NCBI GenBank assembly: GCA_027924585.1
Contig: BSBM01000059.1
Span: forward strand, 3,782,001-3,846,000
DNA length: 64,000 nucleotides
From: Larix kaempferi
Taxonomy: Eukaryota; Streptophyta; Pinopsida; Pinales; Pinaceae
Direction: 5' to 3'
A program made the translations under genes and the position numbers. The notes beneath the pieces were generated by a model. That model worked only from the letters and a program-made list of their open reading frames with translations, searched no databases and had not been told where the DNA came from. The first letter of the stretch is position 1. Each line of letters opens with the position of its first letter. Positions 50,013 through 62,120 of the stretch are shown in pieces.

Positions 50013-51431
50013 TTCTACTTCACGATGTACGTGGAACTATCACCCAAGCGGCCATGGTGGAAGGAATTTTTGGTAGAATTTGACATGACCATTGAGTACC
50101 GAGTGGGTAGAATTAACGTAGCTACCAATTCCTTGAGAGGAAAGGCACAACCTGAATCCTTGAGACGAGGACGAGTTGTTAGTGCTGACATGAACTCAAG
50201 TGCAGGTTTTTACCAACTTGCATTAGAGGAAAAAGGAAGGGTTTTAGTTGGATCCCTCCTCAAGGAACATCATGAAGTAGTGAAGCAAGGCAAGATGATG
50301 AAGTTTTGGGTAGATAGCGAACTTCTGCACTTTGGTGATTGCATCTATGTGTGAAAGTCATCTAATCTTAGAAAATATCTCTTAAAGGAGTGTCACGATT
50401 CACCTTGGGCTAGGAACCTAGGACAATGGAGAATGGTTGCATTGTTGGATAGAGGCTACTATTGGGAATTTGGGAGCATATGTGAATGGATGTAAAGGAG
50501 TATGCCAATACTTGTCTTGTGTGCCAACAAGACAAGGTAGATACCAAAATGAAGGTTGGCCCATTATAAACTTTGATAGTACCGGAGAGACCTTGGGTAA
50601 GTATCTCTATGCAATTCATCACTCATATACCTATTTCACAAGGGTACAATGGGATTTTTTTATATCGTGGATAGGTTTTCCAAGTATTCAATCTTCGTGC
50701 CAATGAAGGTGTCTTATGTTGTAGAAGAGATTGTGAAGCTATATTTCAAGAATATTGTGAAGTACTAGGGTTTGTCATTAAGTATTGTGTCAGACAGAGA
50801 CACAAGGTTCACTGGGAAGCTTTGGACAGAGTTGTTCAAGCTTGTTGGAACCAAGTTGTTAATGAGTTCAAGTTATCTCCCATAGACCAATGGGAAAACA
50901 AAATGCATAAATGGCCTTTTGGAATACTACCTTAGGCATTTTGTGCAAGTAGATCAATCAAACTGGCTAGATTTTTTGGATGCCGCCCCGTTCAACTACA
51001 ACATGAAAAAGCGTTCTGCAATGGGATAATATCCATTTGAGGTGGAAAATGGGCACCAACCATTGGCTCCAAACATAGTTTTGCAAGGCTACTATGGAAA
51101 AAACCTATCAGCCATGGGATTCATGAAGGAATGGCATGGCAGGTTGGAAATGGCTTGTGTTCAACTAATAAACACAACTAAGAGGATTAAACAATGGGAA
51201 GACTATGATAGAAGGGAACCATATTTCAATGTGGGTGACATGGTCTTGTTGAAGTTGGGAAGAGAACATTTCAAGCCACTAAGTGGCATGGCTAGTACTT
51301 TGCTGCAATGGTTTGAGGGGCCATTCAAGGTACTTGAGAAGATAAAAAAATTTCACCTAACGATTGGAGCTTCCAGAGCACATGAGAGAACATTATTTGG
51401 TTCTCCATATCTGTCAGCTGAATCCATGTAG
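50013..51431 (+). pseudogene. Ty3/gypsy RNase H-integrase pseudogene
   Basis: This is a decayed stretch of gypsy pol. It begins in the RNase H end (FLVEFDMTIEYRVGRINVATNSL at 50061-50135). It continues through an HHCC zinc module of which YANTCLVCQQDK survives (about 50500), and the integrase core with SDRDTRFTG (about 50795). It ends in the C-terminal domain with FNVGDMVLLKLG (about 51230). There is a frameshift between the RNase H and zinc parts. In-frame stops follow KY, LP and MG in the core. The place of the third catalytic residue, normally Glu in a GQTERVN-type motif, reads GKTKCIN, so Lys replaces it. This differs from the family at 2-1275, whose motifs are unlike it. Confidence 0.85.
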
Positions 51432-52315
51432 ATTTAATAACAATGGTCCAAGTCAGGTCAAACCAACCCAATCTCTTGCAATGATAGAAAACAGGCTAGA
51501 GTACAGCATAACAGACCTATACGAGATTAGCTAGTACAGAATAGCACTGCCTACCATAGCACGTTCGTTTGTGGCATATGAAACAATACCCCTAATTTCA
51601 AAAAATATTGGAAAACAAAATTCCCAAACTCGCTTTTTTTAACCCCCTCCCAATATGCCTTCCCAATTTTAAAAAAACCCTAATACCCCTATAATATTCT
51701 ATGTATCCATTTTTTCATTTACAATTTTTATACCCCTTTATATATCTACCTAGTATATTGGCATGATACCGTGGGCTTGACTAAACCTCCGAAGGCCTGT
51801 AATAGGCACGAGTGGTTGGGTATTCAAGCACCCAAGGCCTATCGAGGGCCTATAACAGGCCGTGGAGGTGCTCTGGAGGCTTAGAGCCTCCCAAGGCACC
51901 CTGGGGGCTTGGACACCTTCATATTTTTATAGCCTTCTTGTTCTATAAGAATCCAGTATGACTAAGGGCATGTATGCATGGCCTACTCAACTTAGAGAAG
52001 AAAATGCTTATATGAAATGCAGTATTAGACAGAAAGTTTAAAATTTATATTGAAGATGAAAAAAAACTTTCCAAAAGCGAAGAATTTAGGGTTCCTTACT
52101 TCTGACGACCTTCTAGTCTCTGTCGACGTTTTGACAGGTTGGGGTAAACCAATGCCACATTTGAGAATCTAATAGGCTGAGATGGTTGCGATAATCTTGC
52201 AAAAACTAAGAAACCAAAGTGAAGATATGTCTATCTTATCAGAATATATTAGTGATAAATTGGAAAAAAAAGTAAGGAATATAAAATGTTTTGTGGTCAT
52301 CCTATACCTGCACCA
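51432..52315. other. Non-coding region
   Basis: No gene is recognised. A patch at about 51775-51915 holds repeated CCTATAACAGGCC / GGAGGC-type phrases but has no coding frame. Confidence 0.35.
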
Positions 52316-52319
52316 CTCA

Positions 52320-52875
52320 TGAAGACAAAGATGAGCGTTCCAATCAGAGCATTTAAATTCGCTACAACTAAGGTATATGGTGACAGAGGTGCAAGCTCAG
52401 GCTACAAGCCTGTTGAGAGGGAAACACTAAACATAAAGACTTGAAAGAGCGTTGTCCAAGACAATTGAAGCCCTGTTACTCCAGCCTCTTTGCTCTCCTC
52501 TGCATATTGGAAAAACTAGCGAGCTGTTTCCTCCAATGCCAATCCTTGAAGCTCTGGAAGATATAATAAAGTGAATATCATGCTCAGCAAAATAGGGGGG
52601 GGAAACATTGCCAATGCAAATTCTGGCGAAGAGATTTTTAGCATGTAAGTATAAAAATCATGTATCAGTGTCATAACTCCTTCATCTTCCTGCATGATTG
52701 TGAAGTTTTTTATTCCTACCATCCCTTTGAATTCTGGAAGATCCGATGTCTTATATGACTCAAATTCATCCTCACTTTCCCCCTCATCATCTGCAAGTAA
52801 ATCATTGAACTTGCTGGATACTATGTCTGTAACCTGACCTGCTGTGGTAGCAACCTGTAACAGGTTCTTCCTCAA
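52320..52875 (-). pseudogene. Unidentified membrane-protein-like coding remnant
   Basis: The minus strand reads open from 52875 to 52516 (about 119 codons). After a TAG it continues in the same frame to about 52320 with one more TAG. The first half is acidic (LLADDEGESEDEFESYK). Then come two hydrophobic stretches (ALAMFPPPILLSMIFTLLYL and, after the stop, TLFQVFMFSVSL) and a third (TLVVANLNALIGTLIFVFM) that ends at a GT-type donor. Both stops fall in otherwise coherent protein-like sequence, so this looks like a decayed exon or exons of a host gene. I cannot name the family. Confidence 0.35.
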
Positions 52876-53310
52876 CCATGATCAATTCCCAACAATCATT
52901 TCCAAGTTCAAACACCATCCTTCTCAAATATGGCAAAGCAAGTGTTGGAAATTTGTCGTTTTGCACGGGAGGAGGAAGCTGACTCTGCCTTTGTTCATGT
53001 ATGTTTCTAACAGTTCATCCCACATGGTGCTGGGGCCTACCATCATCTCTCTCAAACAATTGAGATCTTATAATTGGGTGGTGGACAGGTTCTTCCTAAA
53101 CCATAATCAATTCCCAACAATCATTTCCAACTTCAAACAACATCCTCCTTAGATATGACAGTGCAAGTGTTGGAAATTTGTCATTTTGCACGGGAGGAGG
53201 AAGCTCACTCTGCTTTCGTTCATGTCTCTTTCTAACAGTTCAACCCACATGGTGTTGGGGCCTATCATCATCTCTCTCAGACAATTGAGATCTTATAATT
53301 GGGTGGGGGA
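52861..53310. repeat. Tandem duplication, 225-bp period
   Basis: CAGGTTCTTCCTCAACCATG starts at 52861 and CAGGTTCTTCCTAAACCATA at 53086. The two copies stay similar, with scattered substitutions, to TATAATTGGGTGG. The first copy abuts the coding remnant at 52320-52875. Confidence 0.85.
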
Positions 53311-55195
53311 GGTGCCAGATGGCTCCTAGCTCATATTGCAAGGTATGCCCTGACAAAACTCTAAAAGCTGGAGCAAGTGGGCCACTTCTATTTTGATATT
53401 TTGTACCTGTACACTGATCTACAAGGACAAACTTGCATGTATTAAGGAGTTGCCATACCAGGAAAAGCATCTAGAGGTTTCCTTATTATTAAATAACAAC
53501 CTCACTTCTCTTTTACCACAACCAAAACAAGATTTCAACAAGAACAAGCAACCAATGTTAATGAAAGTCTAATGCTGAAGGCAACTTCTCTCCTAGAAGG
53601 GTTGCCTTTCAGGATATGGATTAGGGAGCTATTGACCACAAAACACTTCGTCTAAGCTGGGGCCCATGCAGGCTTGGCTAGATGAGATAACCAGAAGAGG
53701 TGCATAAGGCTTTCAAGCCACTCACAATGAGGACAACTAGGTGAACTAGGTCTCTATAATCCTAATGGATTTAATGTCTTATCTATAGGGAAACTACCCA
53801 TGATTAAGAACCGAATAAAAATAGCTTTCATGGGCTCCAACACAGGCTTCCATTGGCTTCTCAGCCTTGAAAGCCACGTATTTTATTAGATTTAAGCCTC
53901 CACGATTTGTTTAGGTGGCCAACTATGATAGCTTTGTCTTTTTTGTAAACATCATTTCAACACTTTAGAGATCATTGGACCATGAAATTACATTATTCAC
54001 CTTTTTGTGCTCTAGATCTCTCTTATTAACATCCCTCCCCCATTGGGATTTCTTCTCTTTACTAGCTTCCGCATTTTGGCATCTATTAAATATTTTTATA
54101 ATTCCAGTTAGCTCTATGGGTTAGGGACCTCGGACCATAGGACTCAGGAGTGCATGTTGTCTTATACCAAATTGTAGTAAAAATCTCACATGTGTGTTTC
54201 TCCAATGGGGCTTTTGAATTCCATGAATCCCCTAACATTAAAATTACGGTTCCATGTAAATAAGTTTTGACAATGCAAAAGTGTCATCAATTTGGAGGGC
54301 ATGGACATCTGTTTCTATAGAAAAGGAATACCGATTCCTTACTGTATTGTCAATCCCTTTAATCCAATTCAGTCCATGAAATAAGTACCACATCTTAGCA
54401 TTCAAGGAAGACTTCTGACATTTTCTAAACAAAAACAAGAATATTGACACATAATCATAAGCCTACATTCATTTAAAAAATCCCACAGAATTATTGCAGA
54501 TCATTGCACTGATGCTTCTGACACCAACTATTTTGCTAAAAGAATTATCAACAAATTTACTGATTATAATCAGTTGATGTCATTTTGTCTTGAAGTACAC
54601 AAACCAACAGTATCGAAGATACAACAAAGATTACCAATTTATACTTCAACTTGCACAAAATTGTACTAATGGATGGATCCTTTATGCACAAATTGCAATT
54701 TTTGCTCCATCCAACAGTGAAAACCGCACCATTTAAGTCTACTTGTGGATTCTGCCAATAAAAATCACAAACATTTCAGCAATTTAAGCATGTTGGCATA
54801 TTTAGTATCAAGCAATTCAATTCCTAAAGAGGTCAAAAGACTGTTTCTCTTTATGTAAAATATGGTATTCCATAACGTATGTGTAAAAACCAAATCGGTG
54901 AAAAAATTCTTACCCTTGCTTTGCTTCAATGTCTCTGCTGAAGTCAATGTTGGAAAAGTGATTCTCATCACTTCAAGAAATCTGGAATATCATCTAAAAA
55001 ACTAAATCTAATACTTTGAGTGACACCTTGCTTCGAGAATCTTCTCAAGCAAGGCCTCACTTTGAGCCATAACTTCAAATAATTTAAAATATAAATTGGG
55101 CAACTTATTTCACCTCCAATGTCAATTTTGGACTGCATTTAAACTTTATGCACTAAATGAACCTGTTATCACATCTATGTTAGCTGGAGCTACCA
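53311..55195. other. Non-coding region
   Basis: No gene, RNA or repeat family is recognised; only short open frames consistent with chance. Confidence 0.35.
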
Positions 55196-57420
55196 TACTG
55201 CAGACTGTGCGGCCGAGGACCGCATAGTACTTTTTTTTCCAGATCAGAGATCCGATGCCTTCAGAGGAGGCACACAGTTTTGTTCAGATTGCCCGAGCAG
55301 ATGTATCAGAGGGGACAGAGGGTTGTACAGTGGTACAGACATGTTACTTATCATTTACCACAGGGTCACCCTTCCATGCCAGGCTTTGATATGAACCCAT
55401 TGAGACAATTGCCTAGTCCTATTTTGATTGAGACTATCACAGAGTATTGCTAGTTTACTATTTGTGCCCGGATTCAGTAGAGATCCAGTTCAGAGACATC
55501 CTCAGTAGTAGGTATACGGTACGGCAGGTATTGCATTTGATGTATATTGCTCATGATTGATGCTTAGACTTGTTTATACATGATAGTACACTAACTCTAC
55601 ATATGATGATTGATTTGGTGATCTAGCTATTTTTTTTATGATATGTGACTTGGCCCTTGGTGATGTCAGTCCACCCCTTCCTAGTAGGCTCCTGTTATAT
55701 GCACACCGGGTTACACCCCTACTCTTGGTATAGACTTGGTCGTTTAGTCCCCCTAGGCAGCTGACTCTGGATTCACCTTCACCTTCTCCATCCATCCAAC
55801 TCATACATTCTATACTTTCCCGACTTGGATTCCGATTTGTGACCTTGAGGATCCCTTTCCCCACTGATCTCTGAGTATGCCATGATTCCCTCTCCATTGT
55901 GCCTCGGCTCTTTAGTGTGTGAGATGCACTCTCAAACCTGGGATTTGCTCCTGTCGGTTGCCCCCGATGTTGCAATGCAGTTAGGATTGTGTAGCCTCAC
56001 CGGGTGCTCCCCATTTGTCATCGAAGCATGTATTGCTCACCCCCATTACTTTGCAGTATGAGCACCATGATTATATCTATTGAGATATGTATGTAGCCCA
56101 AAAGGGCCTTGATGTAAATTGAAGAAATGCAGAAATGTAAAGCAAGCCAAAAGGCTTTTTGTAAATGTAAATCTAGCCAGAAAAGGGCTGAGTATGAAAT
56201 TCATTGTAAAATCCATGCAATGTGTTTGTAAACACACATGGACACAGGTCAGCCATACATGTCAGCATTTGTAGTGTTTATTTCCTCACCTAGTCCTGCG
56301 GGGCAAGGAGGTGAGAGGGAGCAAGGGACAAGCTCAAGATTGTCCCCTAGAGTCTCAAGTTACGATTTGCCGGACACCCAGTTTGGCGGCTCTAGAAAAG
56401 AACCTCACAGAGTCTTCGGACACGGATGTGAGTTGTGAGATACTTGTTAGATTACCAGTGGCGGTTTCCCTGCACTATACCCATTTGTGAGGCACCGCCC
56501 TTCCCTGTGTTTTGTCATGGTATACTTATCTCAGTGGACCCCGCTTTCCCGAGTTATCCAAAAGGTCACATGATCCTCATCCTTGTCATCCCTTATCCTT
56601 CACCATGTATTCCACATCACCCAAAGTCAGCTAGGTGGTCAAGTCTATAGGTTGTGCATAGCAGTTGAGTATTTTGGATGTGGTGGGCCCACCTCACCTG
56701 GGGCCTTGTATTTTTCCCGATATTTAATGCAATTTTTGGATCACCATATTATTGTCATATTGTTTAGTAATGTACTAACTTGTATAAGGAAGCCTTTGAC
56801 TTCATGATTGCATACAGGTATTCAGCTAGCACCATTGTTGACCAGATTTGACTTGGTCAAACTAGGATCACCATATTATTGTCATATTGTTTAGTAATGT
56901 ACTAACTTGTATAAGGAAGCCTTTGACTTCATGATTGCATACAGGTATTCAGCTAGCACCATTGTTGACCAAATTTGACTTGGTCAAACTAGGTTGACCA
57001 GGCCAAAAATGGGCCCGAAAAAATGTTGCGACCGGAATTTCGATTTTGGTCAATTATTATCTACAGGGGTCCCATATGAGCCTCCAAGGGACAGAATGCA
57101 AAAAGATCGAGGCGTTTGTGAGATTTTTAATTATTATTGGTCATTAATAACGTGTTTTAATTAAAAAACATGGATTTTGGGCAAATAATGCCCAAGTGAT
57201 GGATCGGGGTCGTTCGAGTGGTCATTCCTACTATTTTTGGGGTTCGCGATCACATTGCAGCAGACAGTTCGACAATACGGGCACTCTAGGTGGTTCAAAA
57301 GCCCAGATTACATCTTCAGCAATAAAAAGCGGCAATAAAATACATGGAAAATCAAAAATTGACAAAGGCAACTATAGCAAAGGGCAAAATTCAATGGCTA
57401 GCAAATAAAATGGTGATTCC
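55196..57420 (+). repeat. Probable LTR-retroelement-derived region
   Basis: Composition changes abruptly near 55205 (GCGGCCGAGG) and a short coding-like tail is readable at about 55270-55450. At 56486-56515 the phrase CCATTTGTGAGGCACCGCC plus CCTGTGTTTTGTC parallels 2998-3040 in the long repeat (CATTTGTGAGGCACAGCC, CCCGTGTTATTTTGTCC). This suggests a related element family. No protein domain is recognised. Confidence 0.4.
56738..56992. repeat. Tandem duplication, 127-bp period
   Basis: Two copies starting GGATCACCATATTATTG at 56738 and 56865 differ at one base (CCAGATTTG versus CCAAATTTG), so the duplication is recent. Confidence 0.95.
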
Positions 57421-57657
57421 TAAGGTAATTTGGTAATGTTTGGGCATTGTATTTTTGGTTGTGGGTCCCTCCATTGGGTCAGTTCACTAGATGGGTCCAA
57501 TTTCCCATGGGGGGAGTTTTTCCTCGCTTGGCAAATTTGTTTTTCATGTGTTATGGTATGTGGGACCTCATTGTATTGAGTTGGGGGGATAAAACATCCT
57601 ATAGACACCCCCCAACATCATCTTATGTATTGTAGGGGACCCCCTCTCCACTTGTGC

Positions 57658-58191
57658 GCTATCCTTGGGCAATTCGCACCCCCTCCATGAGCTCATCTCC
57701 ACCCTCGATTTGGTGATTGGGAAAGTCAATCCCAGCCATAGGTTTTGGGGGGGAATGAAGCTAGGTTTTGAGCCATCTCTATAAGAGAATGAGCTCACTC
57801 CATTGTTGCCTCTCTTGGCACATTTGTACACTTGAGTTTTTGATGATATAGAGCCATTCTTCCACACTTCTTGAGAGTTCATGGATGGATTATGTGTTGC
57901 TTGACTAATATCTAGTCTTTCATAGCTATCCTTGGGCAATTCGCACCCCCTCCATGAGCTCATCTCCACCCTCGATTTGGTGATTGGGAAAGTCAATCCC
58001 AGCCATAGGTTTTGGGGGGAAATGAAGCTAGGTTTTGAGCCATCTCTATAAGAGAATGAGCTCACTCCATTGTTGCCTCTCTTGGCACATTTGTACACTT
58101 GAGTTTTTGATGATATAGAGCCATTCTTCCACACTTCTTGAGAGTTCATGGATGGATTATGTGTTGCTTGACTGATATCTAGTCTTTCATA
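57658..58191. repeat. Tandem duplication, 267-bp period
   Basis: GCTATCCTTGGGCAATTCG starts both copies, at 57658 and 57925. They differ at only a few bases. The period is a multiple of three (89 codons), so a minus-strand open frame of 193 codons (57568-58149) passes through both. It has no recognisable domain and is probably a by-product. Confidence 0.95.
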
Positions 58192-58194
58192 GCT

Positions 58195-60020
58195 TTGTTG
58201 AGTAGCTAGTGCATTGTTTCCATATTGTCCTTGGCCAACGACTTGCAGATGAAGAGCTCAGCTGGAGGAGGGCGCAGTTTTGGGAGTGGGAACCCCCAAC
58301 TGCTCAAATTCTTCAGAGAATCAACAAGGGAGTTGGTATTGCATTTTTCGCCTTTCAATTCTCTCATTTCAGTCATTTTACTTGCTGGTTTCTCTTGTTA
58401 TTTGCTGCATCACTGACTTGATCTTGTTTGTGGCAGGTACCTAGGGCGAGTTTGGCCACTGGAAGCTCAAAACGTGAAGGAAACACGCTGCTGCTCTGCA
58501 ACTGAGTTTGGAAGGCTAGTCTTCGGCAACCTCGTCCATCTATTCACTCCCAAGTAGGTCCTTCTTGCTGGTCTCTAGCATTTAAATTTCATTGTGTGTG
58601 TGTTGAGCAGAAATCTCATGTAAAAACCCAAAAAAAAATACAAAACTTAATTTTTCACCGTTAGATTTTGTTTTAATTTAAAACCCACTAATGAAATGCC
58701 CTTAAAACTCCATATCTTAAATTTCATTTAATTCCGACTCCATCTACCCACTTAACCAGGCACTAGTCTTCCACTGATTTCGCCCTCCTTGGGCATTTCA
58801 GCCATCCACGCTGTTGGGTAAATTTTTGGGTTCTGGGTACTTGAGATTCAGTTTTAGAACGTCATTTTACCTAATGATATCAAGTATCATTGGCTGGAAG
58901 TGATTATTAACGCCAATTATTCACTGCCCTAGGTCCTTTTATCCACTACTTAACTCATTCCCTTGGGCAGTTTCACTTCACTTCTTGCTGCTCTGTTTTT
59001 TTTTGTTCTAAATCAGCTATTATTCAACGTAGAATTGCTAGAAGATGTGTCTTAATCACCTAATCTCCTGTTGCCATGTTTGAGTAGTCTTAGTCAGCTT
59101 CATTTCTCATTGGCAGAGTTTTTGCTCAGTCTTCTAGTCAATTTTTGTTTTCTGATTTATTTTCCAACCTTCTAATCTTCAATTTATTCATCATTAGACA
59201 CTCATAATCAGATCTGATATCACTTCACATAGTCTATTTTCCCAATTCAGAGTCTTGATTTCACTAGGCTGCAGGAAATCTCACACTTAGGCATTCACCT
59301 TGTGTCCTGCTTTGCTTGATCTTTTGGGTTTGGGTGTCTGATTGTTGAGTCTCAACCATCACTGGTTGAGTGGGGTCTCCCCCCTGACTTGGCTACTTGC
59401 CTTGTCTGAAGTGACAGTGGCCTTGTCCAGTGTGACTTCCGTTCCCTGAACGGAGGACCTGGCTACTGCAGGTTACACCATTCTAGCTGATCCCCCTCTA
59501 ACATCCCTGTTGGGACATTCATCATTAGCAACTAGAGTTTGTGTGATAACAGAACCCACTGTTTAAACATATGTGACATTGATCTATTGTGAGTTATATT
59601 TCTGCAAGTATCTTTTAAGTTTCTAGAGTTGATGATCGAAATATCCATGGCTTTATTTTTGTTCAAATGATAACTTAAGTATTTACAGTCAAGTGTTCGT
59701 TGTATTTGGCATTTTTATTTTTTATATGTTCAAGCACTATTTGGGGAATTGTAACTTTGTCTTATCATACACATCTAAGTTGCATTTCACTCCCCTTCGC
59801 TCTCCTAATCAACCCTAAGAAAGCCCCCCTGAACCTTGGTCCTTGAGAGCTAGTCAAAAGAGAGGGAAGCTTGCAATGAGGTGACAGTGGTGCATTCTTT
59901 CAAAGTTGTTCCTTAATAGCACTAGTGGATTGGGACTACTCGACCCAAGTGCTAAATCAAGCTGTGGCATGAGGAAAAATTATTTTTTAAACCTAAAACC
60001 TGATTTCTAAGACCCTTAAC
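58195..60020. other. Non-coding region
   Basis: No gene is recognised. Pyrimidine-rich stretches and a possible acceptor (TTTGTGGCAGGTACC near 58430) could be intronic, but no coding partner is visible. Confidence 0.3.
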
Positions 60021-60021
60021 C

Positions 60022-60168
60022 GTAAAAGCAGATGATACTACTACTACAGTCACAGAAGTGCCTGAGCAATCCGACAAGACCGAGGACTCCGAGCCAGAGG
60101 ATGGTCCTGTAGCTAATGCCATGGATCCCATTTCCAGCAGTGGTAATGAGTTTGATCATGTTGATTAG
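60022..60168 (+). pseudogene. Acidic coding tail of unknown protein
   Basis: An open stretch reads VKADDTTTTVTEVPEQSDK, then an acidic EDSEPEDGPVANAMD part, and ends at TAG 60166-60168. Its codon-like composition differs from the AT-rich surroundings, and the stop is followed by UTR-like sequence. It may be the last exon of a gene or of a retroelement protein. No start or upstream exon is identified. Confidence 0.3.
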
Positions 60169-61831
60169 TGATCATTGATATGTAGTAGGCCAATAGCTTC
60201 TAGAATGTTGTTATTTGGACTCTAGAGGCCATTTAGGACCTTGTTGATTTTGTATTTTTTTCAGAAATGTATTGAACTCGGTGTCATTTTGATATACTCA
60301 CCCTTACATGGTATAGACATTACCAGACTCTGCATGTTTTGTCTCTAATGGTTTGGAATCATGTTTGGAAATCTTTAAAATATTTTCTTCGTTAAAATTT
60401 TAATATCTGATGTATTTTTTAGTAAACCAAGTCATAATATTCAAACCAGTCCAAATTGACCCTTGGCTGATTCCAAATCCAAGTCCGAGTTTTAAAATAT
60501 TGCATAGCATACCATTGCCAATCCCAGAAATTCTTAAGGAAAAAAGATCATGATTTTGAGAACAAGGACTAATGAAATTAGAATTTGATCAATTCCAAAC
60601 TGGTCAAAAACAACTCTGAAAGAAGAGGCATTCTAATGAATACTATGCCAATGATAGATACACCCCTTCAGCTTGTGAAAACAGGACAACTGAAAAATGC
60701 ATGCAATAAAATTCAAGAAATGCATTAACATTCCGATTATGATTAACTTGAAAATCGAGCTCAGATTCTCAGTTAATTGTAAATGATATTACATAGCGCG
60801 CCTACATGTGAGATATAGAAACCAAACAGAAATGCCTGGCCTCTTAGCTATCTCCTCAATATAATTTCCCCTGCATTTGAGGCGGAAACTACAACACCAC
60901 TCACACTGGCTTGATATCATTAACCACGGGGCCCTGATGCAGCAACCTCAACAACCCATAAAACATTTAAAACAAGAAATAGGGAACCATCGATGTTGGA
61001 GCCTGGAACAAACTCTATCTCAAATCAGGTTTCTTGAAGAACTCAAGGATGTTGATTAGGGCATAAGTGACAGGTAACATGTGTCCAGCATGTCTGCTAC
61101 CCTTGGATAAAGAGTTGTCCCTCGATTTAGATGCCACCATGGACAATTTTAATAAACATGCAAACTATCAGATTGGACATGTTGATAACATAGATCATCA
61201 TTAGTTTTCACATTTTCCACTGTTATTCCATTGATTCATTTTGTTGGTGTGAGTCATGACTAGAGGATGGCTACATGTTGATGGGTTTAGAGCACTTAGA
61301 TTTCTTAAGTTTTCTAATTAATGTATCAACTAAAGCCACCTTGATATTTGGTATTCCCTAGGCCCCATACATAAAATTGAGCATGGTAAAATTCATGAGT
61401 TCAGATCTTATGTTTCCATTCTTAAAACATTTTTTCTGGTCATATCCTATGAATAACTACAGAAAGAAAATTCTTACCTCCTAACAATCACTACACATCT
61501 CAAGACTCAATGTGATATTGTTTACCACATGCCTATCATGAATCCTTTAATAATTATCTATCGCCATTTTTGCATAAATACCAACAGAGAAAACAGTCTG
61601 ACATAGCAAGCACAACACTACTTGCAATAATTGGAATTTTCTGCAACTTAAATGAGTTACTCTGTACAATATTTTTTTTGTAAATTTAAAGATAATGAAT
61701 TGATCTTTATGGTATCAGTGGAATACTGTTTCCAGTATTTAAAAATGTCGAGTTCATCGTGAGGGAAGAAAAAGTATATAAGCCTCAATATATTTCTGAA
61801 AATTACAATATCTAAGATAGTATGACCGTAC
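60169..61831. other. AT-rich DNA, no gene recognised
   Basis: The next downstream exons of chorismate synthase (minus strand) would be expected here if introns were short. None were found. Confidence 0.4.
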
Positions 61832-61924
61832 CTCAGTCCCAGCTTTCAGCTGAAGCATCTTCTTTGCTACAGCCCCAGCAGCTACTCTTCCAATAGTTTC
61901 GTGTGCTGAAGATCTGCCACCTCC
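61832..61924 (-). CDS. Chorismate synthase, downstream exon of the pair
   Basis: 31 codons in phase 0, read [20 protein letters not shown] and then [11 protein letters not shown]. Chorismate synthase converts EPSP to chorismate, the last shikimate-pathway step, in plastids, using reduced FMN. This exon carries the GGGRSSARET signature. Acceptor ATGTAG precedes 61924 and donor GAG|GTACGG follows 61832. The signature arginine is changed to histidine (CAC), a single transition from CGC. This residue is nearly invariant in the family as I know it, so activity is doubtful. No later exons are recognised in the window. Confidence 0.9.
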
Positions 61925-62036
61925 CTACATTTTATAGAAACGCAATCATAACATATAAATCACTTAAGTTGTATGTTTAAAATCAACAAAACCTTAAGAG
62001 AGGCATGACTCAGCATAAATGCATGCTGATGTATAC

Positions 62037-62120
62037 CTGCACTAAGCGAACACCATATTTGAAGTCATATGTGGCATCCTCATGAGAGGGCCGATACGCT
62101 AATGAAATTTCATTGTAATC
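62037..62120 (-). CDS. Chorismate synthase, upstream exon of the pair
   Basis: 28 codons in phase 0, read DYNEISLAYRPSHEDATYDF and then KYGVRLVQ. They match the conserved substrate-site segment just before the GGGRSS signature. Acceptor TTGACAG precedes 62120 and donor CAG|GTATAC follows 62037. The 112-bp intron (61925-62036) joins this exon in frame to the next. The N-terminal exons (SFGTLFR, GESHG regions) are not visible up to 64000. It is either part of a gene with long introns extending to the right or an isolated fragment. Confidence 0.9.

Noticed and set aside
53240-53470. 76-codon minus-strand frame
   Set aside because: It overlaps the end of the 225-bp duplication and shows no domain or codon bias.
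57568-58149. 193-codon frame with two near-identical 89-residue repeats
   Set aside because: The frame stays open because a 267-bp duplication is a multiple of three. It has no family resemblance and no start or splice context.
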